From the NCBI GenBank assembly GCA_900321525.1, contig ONWL01000093.1, positions 1 through 6,303 on the forward strand: a DNA stretch of 6,303 bases. The letters are read 5' to 3'. Below the pieces are notes generated by a model. That model was not told the origin of the DNA. It saw only the letters and a program-made list of their open reading frames with translations, and searched no databases. How positions within the stretch are numbered: the stretch's first letter is position 1; each line of letters opens with the position of its first letter. Source of the DNA: an uncultured Eubacteriales bacterium. GTDB lineage: Bacteria > Bacillota > Clostridia > Lachnospirales > Lachnospiraceae. The position numbers and the translations under genes are program-made. This document shows positions 1 to 5,473 of this stretch, piece by piece.

Positions 1-7
1 ATATACA

Positions 8-12
8 CCCTC
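8..12 (-). promoter_or_regulatory. RBS-like GAGGG at the left edge
   Basis: The minus strand reads GAGGG followed by the seven bases TGTATAT, and then the window ends. That is the usual distance from a Shine-Dalgarno sequence to a start codon. A minus-strand gene may therefore begin immediately beyond base 1, served by the promoter at 50-58. The start codon itself is not visible, so this is an inference from spacing only. Confidence 0.35.
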
Positions 13-49
13 ACTTTCTTTGATCGGTAATTTCAAAAGCATGTGTCTG

Positions 50-58
50 ATTATACCA
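50..58 (-). promoter_or_regulatory. extended -10 promoter firing out of the left edge
   Basis: On the minus strand the sequence reads TGG directly followed by a perfect TATAAT (bases 55-50), which is an extended -10 element (TGn-TATAAT). At 17 bases upstream the hexamer is ATCTGA, a poor -35, so the promoter would depend on the extended -10 or on an activator. Repeated GTTAAG-type boxes lie just upstream (66-104). Transcription would start near base 43 and leave the window at its left edge, giving a short leader with the RBS-like GAGGG at 8-12. It therefore belongs to an unseen gene and not to the bacteriocin precursors. Confidence 0.5.
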
Positions 59-65
59 CACTTTT

Positions 66-104
66 CTTAACTTCAGATTGAATCAACCTTAACATTACCT
101 TAAT
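66..104 (-). repeat. three GTTAAG-like boxes, spaced 22 and 11 bases
   Basis: The plus strand carries CTTAAC at 66-71, CTTAAC at 88-93 and CTTAAT at 99-104. Their starts are 22 and 11 bases apart, that is two helical turns and one. On the minus strand, toward the promoter at 50-58, they read ATTAAG, GTTAAG and GTTAAG. Direct repeats about 21-22 bases apart with a GTTAAG/GTTAAT core are typical of LytTR-family regulator sites (AgrA, PlnC). However, the box nearest the promoter would lie between -10 and -35, which is not canonical. Assignment to a regulator family is inference. Confidence 0.4.
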
Positions 105-157
105 TTTTCTAAATCGCCCTTATTAAATGTATTTTATCATTTTTAATTCAGTAGTAA

Positions 158-184
158 GAGCTGCCACACGGTGTGCGACAGCCC
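158..184 (-). terminator. candidate terminator hairpin after the precursor operon
   Basis: Bases 158-163 pair with 179-184 (one position is G-U when read on the minus strand). Bases 165-168 (CACA) pair with 172-175 (TGTG) around a three-base loop, with a small bulge between the two helices. The hairpin lies 90 bases past the stop of the last small gene. The run of T after it on the minus strand is poor, while on the plus strand ATTTTACTTTATT follows. It may therefore act in both directions or mainly on the plus strand. Similar G+C-rich hairpins ending operons are common in Clostridia. Confidence 0.45.
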
Positions 185-273
185 CATTTTACTTTATTCG
201 ATTGTATTATTGAATGCGTGGCCCTTATGCCGTTGCATATTTCCAGTAAGAAGAATCACAATTCGTATCAATC

Positions 274-471
274 TTACTTATTATGCTTGCTAACTTTACT
301 TATGAAAAGACCGATCACACTTCCCACAAAATAACCAATTGCCATACCCAAACCAATACCTATTCCGATATTATTACCAGTTGCATTTGCCACGAAAATA
401 CCAACAAAAATACCTATTAACTCACAAACAGGTATTGAAATGATATTTTTTATGTTCTTCTCGACTTTCAT
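274..471 (-). CDS. 65-aa Gly-rich membrane protein, candidate immunity protein
   Basis: I do not recognise a family. The 65-residue product has a Lys-rich start (MKVEKNIKN), then two hydrophobic stretches at about residues 11-30 and 36-58, separated by a short polar turn (NATGNN). It ends in a basic tail (SKVSKHNK), so it should be a two-helix hairpin in the membrane with both ends inside. The second helix starts with a Gly-Ile/Leu alternation and holds Gly spacings resembling a glycine zipper. The start is set by GGAGG at 479-483, seven bases before the ATG. That RBS sits just after the stop of the preceding precursor, so the two are in one operon. A small basic membrane protein directly after class II precursors is the usual position of an immunity protein, but a third peptide component is also possible because no double-glycine leader is present. 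The function is inferred from context only. Confidence 0.7.
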   Translation of the reverse strand: MKVEKNIKNIISIPVCELIGIFVGIFVANATGNNIGIGIGLGMAIGYFVGSVIGLFISKVSKHNK

Positions 472-485
472 AAGTATGCCTCCAA

Positions 486-680
486 TTAATATACCAAACC
501 TGCACTCAAAGAAACCACACCTGTGTAGATACCAATTGCTCCACAAACCTGCCCACCTGGCATACAACAGCCAACAACACCACCTGCAATGGTAATAACT
601 CCAGTCCAAATTAAACCGCCATTCACGCCACCATCAACAGATAACATTTCTTCGACACTCAAAAAATCAAAACCATTCAT
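486..680 (-). CDS. double-glycine bacteriocin precursor, peptide 2 (64 aa)
   Basis: This is a precursor with an 18-residue leader of the PCAT-processed type. FLSVEEMLSVDGG places Leu at -12, Glu at -8, Met at -7, Val at -4 and Gly-Gly at -2/-1. The predicted mature peptide of 46 residues starts VNGGLIW and has no charged residue at all. It contains GxxxG spacings at mature residues 15-19 and 32-36, and three cysteines (20, 21, 28), so at most one disulfide with one Cys left over. A second Gly-Gly at mature residues 3-4 does not have the leader spacing. The chosen start is the ATG at 680. GGGAG (699-695) lies 14 bases upstream, rather far; a TTG at 701 in frame overlaps that RBS and is unlikely. 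The gene follows peptide 1 by 24 bases. Together they look like a class IIb two-peptide bacteriocin, which is an inference from pairing and Gly motifs. Confidence 0.82.
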   Translation of the reverse strand: MNGFDFLSVEEMLSVDGGVNGGLIWTGVITIAGGVVGCCMPGGQVCGAIGIYTGVVSLSAGLVY

Positions 681-704
681 TATATTGATATTGTCTCCCA
701 ATGA

Positions 705-929
705 TTATACAAAAAATGCTGAACCCATTAATCCAATACCACTAACATATGCTGTTGCAAATGCACCAGCTCCAGCAAGTCCGGCAATAGGAGCGCCTAC
801 ACCGAGAAGCACAGCTCCACCAATAAGCAAAACTGCCTGAGCAGCTCCTTTTGAGCCACCATTAATTGCACCCATTTCGAATGAAGAGAGTTCTGCAAAT
901 TCATTTGTCATTGTCATAACATTTTCCAT
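705..929 (-). CDS. double-glycine bacteriocin precursor, peptide 1 (74 aa)
   Basis: This precursor has a 25-residue leader ending LSSFEMGAINGG, with Leu at -12, Glu at -8, Met at -7, Ile at -4 and Gly-Gly at -2/-1, which are the positions read by C39 peptidases. The mature part of 49 residues starts SKGAAQ. It is almost wholly Ala, Gly, Leu, Ile and Val, with a single Lys and no acidic residue. Closely spaced glycines (GGAVLLGVG, GLAGAG, GIGLMG) could pack helix against helix. The start is well supported: AGGAGG at 939-944 lies nine bases before the ATG. It is the first gene of the precursor operon, downstream of the 930-1095 control region, and should be cleaved and exported by the PCAT encoded at 2837-5074. 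It probably acts with peptide 2. It could instead be a one-peptide bacteriocin or a signal peptide, but its length and helix-like glycine pattern favour a pore former. Confidence 0.86.
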   Translation of the reverse strand: MENVMTMTNEFAELSSFEMGAINGGSKGAAQAVLLIGGAVLLGVGAPIAGLAGAGAFATAYVSGIGLMGSAFFV

Positions 930-1023
930 TGTTATGTACCTCCTATAATTTTTTATTTATATTAAGGCAAACATAATACTAAAATAATTATATTATTTCA
1001 CCATAATATCATACTTTAATCGT

Positions 1024-1038
1024 GTGAATACTATTCAC
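1024..1038. promoter_or_regulatory. perfect 15-base dyad, operator-like
   Basis: GTGAATA and TATTCAC form perfect 7-base arms around a single central C. One more G-C pair is possible at 1022/1040 after a T-T mismatch. The dyad lies about 95 bases upstream of the peptide 1 start, ten bases upstream of a TATGAT -10-like box. The odd symmetry around one base and the location suggest a dimeric regulator site rather than a terminator, since the loop is too small for a hairpin. Confidence 0.45.
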
Positions 1039-1054
1039 TCAATGTAAATCAATC

Positions 1055-1076
1055 GTTAACTTTAAAAAAACTTAAC
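1055..1076 (-). repeat. inverted repeat after the HlyD gene
   Basis: On the minus strand GTTAAGTTT, TTTT and AAAGTTAAC form nine opposed positions with one G-G mismatch. It starts 19 bases after the HlyD stop. It could be a weak, AT-rich end signal for the transporter operon, or a pair of regulator half-sites, since GTTAAG also occurs in the repeats at 66-104. The stem is too AT-rich for a confident terminator call. Confidence 0.3.
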
Positions 1077-1095
1077 ATTACTCTTACTTTTCCCA

Positions 1096-2817
1096 TCAAT
1101 CGATCAGATCGATCTTCTTTAACAGATAATGCAGCACATTTTCTTCCTCCACTACCACCTTTGCCTGACATGCCATCCCATTCATCACCGTTCCGGTTTT
1201 TCCTTCTTTGTTCTGGACTGTCACGCTGTCACATTTTACTTTGACCATGTAGTAGGCACTGCCGGAAGACTGGTCTACTGTGATGTCTTTTGCAATGCTG
1301 TCAATCCGACCGGTAAAATATCCATACTCTTCTGACGGATATGCGGCAATCTCAAATTTCACCGCCTGTCCCTCCGCAATCTTCGCAATATCCCCATTCT
1401 CCACATAAATCTCTGCATAATATTCTGTAGGCGCTTCCGGATAGATACTGCCGATACACATCCCTTCCTGCACATAAGCACCCTGTTTCAGATCCTGCTC
1501 CATGGAAAGATAGCCGGAAGTATTAGCCAGTATATTGCAGTTGCCGGTCTGGATGTCATAGCTCTTCAGATTGGTTTCACATTCTTTCTGCTTATTCTGG
1601 CAGGTCAGAATCTCTGCTGCAATGTTTCCTTTTTCTGTCAACACGGAAATATCTTTCACCGAAGTTGTATCTGTTCCGGCTGCGGAATCCTTTTGAATCT
1701 GTGCATTGGTCAGATTGGATTTCAGGGAAGTGAGTGTGCTGTTCACCGATTCGATCTGCTGCTCCACACTTGCTAACTGCTGGACTTCCAGATTGCCAAG
1801 TGCCTGTTCTTTCTCCATCTGAAGTGTTGCGATCTGTGCCGATGCTGTATCACGGGATTTGATCAGTTCCGCCATTGCCGCTTCTTCCTGCTCTGTATCA
1901 ACCGGAACTGCCATTGTACGGTAACTCATCTGCTCTGCACTCGCCATAGCCGGGGAAGTCTCCTGTCCCTCCGGGTAAGACTCTTCCTCTGTTTCCTCTG
2001 GCTTTTCTTCTGCCAGTGCCGCAGCCGCAGCTTCCCGTTGTTCTTTGCTTTTCTGTGCTTCCTCAATCTTCTGATTGTATTGATCCACCTGCTCCTGGTA
2101 TGTGCGGATCTGGTTGTCATAGGTGGTGACCAGCATGTTATACTGGGAAATATAGCTGTTCACAATACTGCTGTAATAGCTGTCGCCTGCATCAAATCCA
2201 TTATTCCGGGCAGAAATATATGCTTTGGTCTGCCGTAATTTTTCCAGCTGCACCGTATACTGCTGGATGGATGCCTGTATCTCATCCATATTTTTCTGGT
2301 ATAAACTGACCTGATTCTGGGTGTTGTGCTCGGAGGAACTGACATTGACGGAAAGCAGATTTCTCCGGTTTAAAAATTCCTGATAATATGGATTTTCTGT
2401 CAATGCATCCATCTGGCTGGTATCTCCATCCAGACTTTTCTCGTACGCCTGTAAAATCGCAATCCGATCCTGCGCATCCTGTAGTTCCTTCTGGCAGCTT
2501 GCAATCCTCTCATCCAAAGCATCTACTTTGACCGTAAACAGCGTCTCCCCTTCCTGCACATACTGGCCATTCGTCACATTGCTTGTTTCGATCTGTCCGG
2601 TAATGCTGCTGCTCACTTCATAAATCGGCTCATCATATTTAAATAACCCATTGCTCTTTACCACGATTTCCAGTCTGGAACAATACATCCAGACCAATGC
2701 GGTCATCAACAGCAATACGATCACATAGATCACATATACAATAAATGGATTGGGTCTTGATTCATACACTTCTGTACTCTCAGACAGTTCCTCCATATTG
2801 ATCATAATCGGTTTCAT
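1096..2817 (-). CDS. HlyD-family bacteriocin export accessory protein
   Basis: This is a membrane fusion/accessory protein that works with the PCAT to move processed peptides across the envelope. It has 573 residues: a cytoplasmic N-terminus of about 25, one transmembrane helix (about 25-46), then an extracytoplasmic barrel-type segment with the lipoyl half-motif SITGQIETSN...GQYVQEGE (71-91). Two long Gln/Glu/Lys-rich coiled-coil stretches follow (about 100-265 and 310-420). The second lipoyl half is ANTSGYLSME...GAYVQEGM (431-453), and a C-terminal beta domain runs to residue 573. The two coiled-coil arms are separated by an unusual acidic, Pro-containing, Ala-flanked loop (about 263-310). 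The ATG at 2817 is chosen because AAGGAG (2831-2826) lies eight bases upstream; an in-frame TTG at 2823 would leave only two bases. The gene is 19 bases after the PCAT stop, so the two are one transcription unit. Family assignment is firm; the exact substrates follow from the neighbours. Confidence 0.93.
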   Translation of the reverse strand: MKPIMINMEELSESTEVYESRPNPFIVYVIYVIVLLLMTALVWMYCSRLEIVVKSNGLFKYDEPIYEVSSSITGQIETSNVTNGQYVQEGETLFTVKVDALDERIASCQKELQDAQDRIAILQAYEKSLDGDTSQMDALTENPYYQEFLNRRNLLSVNVSSSEHNTQNQVSLYQKNMDEIQASIQQYTVQLEKLRQTKAYISARNNGFDAGDSYYSSIVNSYISQYNMLVTTYDNQIRTYQEQVDQYNQKIEEAQKSKEQREAAAAALAEEKPEETEEESYPEGQETSPAMASAEQMSYRTMAVPVDTEQEEAAMAELIKSRDTASAQIATLQMEKEQALGNLEVQQLASVEQQIESVNSTLTSLKSNLTNAQIQKDSAAGTDTTSVKDISVLTEKGNIAAEILTCQNKQKECETNLKSYDIQTGNCNILANTSGYLSMEQDLKQGAYVQEGMCIGSIYPEAPTEYYAEIYVENGDIAKIAEGQAVKFEIAAYPSEEYGYFTGRIDSIAKDITVDQSSGSAYYMVKVKCDSVTVQNKEGKTGTVMNGMACQAKVVVEEENVLHYLLKKIDLID

Positions 2818-2836
2818 CGTCAACGCTCCTTACCTT

Positions 2837-5074
2837 TCAGGCACTCTGCATGCTGATCTGCTGCTTTCCCGGTGCTTCTGTCTCCATCACATCCAGTGTC
2901 TGCTGTCTCACCAGTTCTGCATATTTTCCGTTTAATGCAGTCAATTCTGCATGGGTACCATGTTCAATGATCCTTCCCTTTTCCAATACAAAAATCTGAT
3001 CACAATGCTTAATGGTACTGAGCCGGTGTGCAATAAAAATCGTGGTCATATCTTCTGCATAACGTTGGATCGTCTGTTCCAGCGCCTTTTCTGTGATGGA
3101 GTCCAGATTGCTGGTTGCCTCATCCAGAATCAGAATATCCGGTTTTTTCAGCATAGCCCTGGCAATGGCAAGACGCTGGCGCTGTCCGCCGGACAGATTG
3201 GTACCATTTTCTTCCAGTCTGGTTTCATACCGAAGAGGAAGCTCATTGATGAATTCATGGGCCTGTGCCAGTTTCGATGCTTCAATGACTGCATCCATGT
3301 TCACTTCATCCAGTCCCAGACATAAGTTTTCCAGAATGCTGCCGCTGAATAAAAATGTCTCCTGGGGGATATAGGCAATCCGCTCCCGAAGCCGCTCGAT
3401 CTGGATGTCATTGATATGGTTTCCATCAATCAACAGTTCTCCTGATTCCGCAGTATATAAATGAAGAAGCAGTTTCGACAGTGTGGTCTTACCGGATCCG
3501 CTCTCGCCTACAAACGCCACTTTCTGTCCTTTCCTGATCCGAAGATTGATATCCTCCAGCACCAGCTTTCTTGTCCCGTACCGGAAATTCAGATGCTGCA
3601 TCTCAATATCCCCTGCCAGTGTATCCGGGGATAGTTTTCGGGACTCCTGTTCTGTCTTTTCTGCTTCCAGGTCAAGGATCTCTCCCAGACGGTCTGCTGC
3701 AACCACTGCGGTCTGCATCTGGGGCTGGAGATCGATCAGGTTTTTCACAGGATCCAGAAAATAGGCCAGCAGAGAGTTGAATGTAATAAGCGCTCCCATG
3801 GTCATCTCCCCATTGATGACACCAAGCCCGCCAACCCACAGGATCACTACGCCGCCAACCAATTCTACAAAGATTTTCAGGGAAGACTGTAGATTGCTGA
3901 CCCAGCTTAACTGGAAGATGCTCTTTAGCAGTCTGACAAACCTGATCTCTGTTTCCCGATTGGCTTTTCTCTCCGCATTGTAAGCCTTTACTGTCTGGAT
4001 TCCATTGAGGGATTCTACCATATAGGAAGTCAGCTGGGCATTGTCCTCCATCTGCTTCCGGTTCAATTTTTCATACCATTTTTGAAATACCGCCACAATG
4101 ACGATATACAATCCCACGATCAACAGGGTGATCCCAAACAATTTGACATTCTGCATACACAAAATGACTGCGCCTGCAATGGCCATGATGGTATCGATCA
4201 TGATGGTCAGTGTGGCACCGGAAATGGCATCCCTGACTTTTCCTGCGTCCTGAAACCGTGAAATGATCTCTCCTACTTTTCGTGTGCCAAAAAAATTCAT
4301 GGGCAGTTCTATCACATGGCGGTAATAGCCCAACAACAATGCAATATCCAGTTTCTGACTGAGATATAAGAGCAGATGAGAGCGAAAGGCATTCAACAAT
4401 ACTTTAAACAGATTCAACAGGATCACGCCAATGGAGATGGTCATCAGTGTCTTTCGAAGACCATCCGGCAGGATACTGTCAATCATCACTTTAAAATAAA
4501 ATGCCCCCAGAATACCCAGAATGGTATAGACCAGGGAAGCGATGAAAATATGGAGCAGCAGCTTTTTCTGGGGTTTTAATAGATACAGAAACCGTTCAAA
4601 CAGCCCCTTCGTCTCATCCCCCTTCTGAAATGTCTCTGTTTTCACCAACAGAATCAGAATACCGGACCACTGGTATTTGGGCGGTTTTCCCTCCTCATGT
4701 ACTTCACCGAAAAACGCTTCCGGACTAAGCTTCACGATTCCCACTCCGGGATCTGCGATGACCACCTGCTTTTTGGTGATCTTATGAATCACCACATAGT
4801 GCAGTAAATTTCCATCCACAATCACATGTGCAATGCAGGGCAGAGGAAATTCCGAAAAAAATGCTTCCCGATCTCCTTTGACTCCTTTTGCACTGAACCC
4901 CAGCTGTTCGGCTGCTTTGATCACACCGTACACATTGGTTCCCTGCTTGTCTGTTCCTGCCACTTCCCGGATTTTGGTGATCCCGATCCGATATCCATTT
5001 TGTTTTGATATGGTTGCCAGACATGCCGCACCACAGTCTGTCATATCATGTTGTTTGACGCAGTAATATCTCAT
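2837..5074 (-). CDS. peptidase-containing ABC transporter (PCAT) for double-glycine peptides
   Basis: This protein cleaves double-glycine leaders in the cytosol and exports the mature peptides using ATP. It has 745 residues in the classic three-part order. The N-terminal C39 cysteine peptidase (about 1-130) has QHDMTDCGAAC with oxyanion Gln8 and catalytic Cys14, then His92 (LLHYVV) and Asp108 (ADPG). The ABC membrane domain covers about 165-450. The nucleotide-binding domain (about 488-730) has Walker A GESGSGKT (523-530), Q-loop Gln571, signature LSGGQ (627-631), Walker B ending Asp651-Glu652, D-loop SNLD and switch His683. All key residues are intact and the length is normal. The ATG at 5074 (MRYYCVKQHD) matches the usual beginning of this family and has GGAG ten bases upstream. 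The GTG at 5116 would add 14 residues and lacks a good RBS. Its natural substrates here are the two precursors at 486-929. It is far richer in GC than the genes to its right. Confidence 0.97.
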   Translation of the reverse strand: MRYYCVKQHDMTDCGAACLATISKQNGYRIGITKIREVAGTDKQGTNVYGVIKAAEQLGFSAKGVKGDREAFFSEFPLPCIAHVIVDGNLLHYVVIHKITKKQVVIADPGVGIVKLSPEAFFGEVHEEGKPPKYQWSGILILLVKTETFQKGDETKGLFERFLYLLKPQKKLLLHIFIASLVYTILGILGAFYFKVMIDSILPDGLRKTLMTISIGVILLNLFKVLLNAFRSHLLLYLSQKLDIALLLGYYRHVIELPMNFFGTRKVGEIISRFQDAGKVRDAISGATLTIMIDTIMAIAGAVILCMQNVKLFGITLLIVGLYIVIVAVFQKWYEKLNRKQMEDNAQLTSYMVESLNGIQTVKAYNAERKANRETEIRFVRLLKSIFQLSWVSNLQSSLKIFVELVGGVVILWVGGLGVINGEMTMGALITFNSLLAYFLDPVKNLIDLQPQMQTAVVAADRLGEILDLEAEKTEQESRKLSPDTLAGDIEMQHLNFRYGTRKLVLEDINLRIRKGQKVAFVGESGSGKTTLSKLLLHLYTAESGELLIDGNHINDIQIERLRERIAYIPQETFLFSGSILENLCLGLDEVNMDAVIEASKLAQAHEFINELPLRYETRLEENGTNLSGGQRQRLAIARAMLKKPDILILDEATSNLDSITEKALEQTIQRYAEDMTTIFIAHRLSTIKHCDQIFVLEKGRIIEHGTHAELTALNGKYAELVRQQTLDVMETEAPGKQQISMQSA

Positions 5075-5093
5075 CGCCCTGTTTCTCCATTTG

Positions 5094-5330
5094 TTACTTG
5101 ATATTGATTGCCCCACTCTTGATTCTTCTGCAATACATGAAATAAATCAAAAGAATATACAGGCTGATTTCTCCAATTGTCGCATAGAAATCCAACAAAT
5201 CACATATTCCAATATATCGAATTGCAATATAATCTAATGTATACTTCCAAAAGATTTTATCCACTGTCCTGCCCCATCCTCCGGCTCCTACCCAGATGTA
5301 AATGCAGAAGCAGGATGATTTTGATTCGTC
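5094..5330 (-). pseudogene. C-terminal remnant of an LspA-like protein
   Basis: An open frame of 78 codons follows a stop at 5333-5331. The only usual start is GTG at 5264, which would give 56 residues. From GGWGRTVDK onward it aligns without gaps with the C-terminal third of the LspA-like protein at 5747-6303: both have D, then YTLDYI six residues later, then a shared D and DF, with about one third identity over 42 residues. GGWGRTVDK resembles the LspA motif G-x-x-G-N-x-x-D-R and keeps its Asp. The second catalytic Asp, 27 residues later, is Thr. The N-terminal two thirds (the DQxxK helix and the Asn region) are missing. The frame ends 19 bases before the PCAT start, an operon-like distance, so a short translated product is possible. 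I favour a decayed gene, but an expressed non-catalytic fragment cannot be excluded. Confidence 0.6.
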
Positions 5331-5346
5331 TTATTTACTTTACTAA

Positions 5347-5448
5347 TTATTTATTGCCGCATCCTTTTAAGGTTGATCCCAATACTAAAACGCTCACAAT
5401 AATCGCAATTTCAATAAATCCACCATCTGTGTTCATCATTTTATTCAT
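5347..5448 (-). CDS. 33-aa peptide with imperfect lipobox
   Basis: I do not recognise this product. It begins MNKMMNTDGG, continues with a hydrophobic stretch of about 16 residues (FIEIAIIVSVLVLGST) and ends LKGCGNK. Read as a lipoprotein, this is a signal peptide with the Cys at residue 30 and a mature tail of only four residues (CGNK). The Lys at -2 breaks the usual lipobox rule, which excludes charged residues there, and a Glu lies in the hydrophobic stretch. The DGG at 8-10 looks like a double-glycine site, but only ten residues precede the cut and there is no Leu at -12, so PCAT cleavage is doubtful. The RBS is weak (AAGAA only) and an in-frame stop just upstream rules out a longer leader. 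Its place between two LspA-like sequences is the main reason to keep it. It could equally be a chance frame. Confidence 0.38.
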   Translation of the reverse strand: MNKMMNTDGGFIEIAIIVSVLVLGSTLKGCGNK

Positions 5449-5473
5449 TGTTAATTCTTATTTGAATGCATGA

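Larger units (their letters stand above)
930..1095 (-). promoter_or_regulatory. control region of the precursor operon
   Basis: This 166-base AT-rich gap lies between the HlyD stop and peptide 1. On the minus strand it holds, in order, the motif GTAATGTTAAG (1081-1071), a GTTAAC box (1060-1055), a perfect dyad (1038-1024) and several -10-like hexamers: TATGAT (1013-1008), TATTAT (1008-1003) and a perfect TATAAT (992-987). None has a good -35 at 16-18 bases. TATAAT at 992-987 sits inside an AT-only palindrome (982-998). The weak -35 sequences fit an activated promoter, and the dyad fits a repressor or activator site over the -35 zone of the TATGAT box. Which start is used cannot be decided from sequence. 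Confidence 0.5.

Noticed and set aside
245..278. AGTAAGA / TCTTACT inverted repeat around the stop of the 65-residue gene
   Set aside because: Seven AT-rich pairs with a 20-base loop and no T run are expected by chance in this DNA.
472..609. N-terminal extension of the 65-residue protein to 111 residues
   Set aside because: The extra 46 residues are a Trp/Cys-rich shadow of precursor 2 in another frame. GGAGG seven bases before the ATG at 471 sets the start there.
2818..2823. TTG start for the HlyD gene
   Set aside because: It lies only two bases after AAGGAG. The ATG at 2817 has an eight-base spacing.
2951..3983. Plus-strand open frames of 68-124 codons inside the PCAT gene
   Set aside because: They are antisense shadows of a strongly conserved ABC ATPase and have no RBS or recognisable domain.
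5075..5116. GTG start that lengthens the PCAT by 14 residues
   Set aside because: No good RBS lies before it, and PCAT proteins typically begin right at the sequence encoded from the ATG at 5074.
5419..5448. DGG in the 33-residue peptide as a PCAT cleavage site
   Set aside because: Only ten residues precede the cut, with no Leu at -12 or Glu at -8, and an upstream in-frame stop prevents a longer leader.
5177..5473. 98-codon plus-strand frame over the small-gene region
   Set aside because: No RBS, and a low-complexity product. The minus strand has the LspA-like remnant and an RBS-supported peptide there, and all other genes are on the minus strand.
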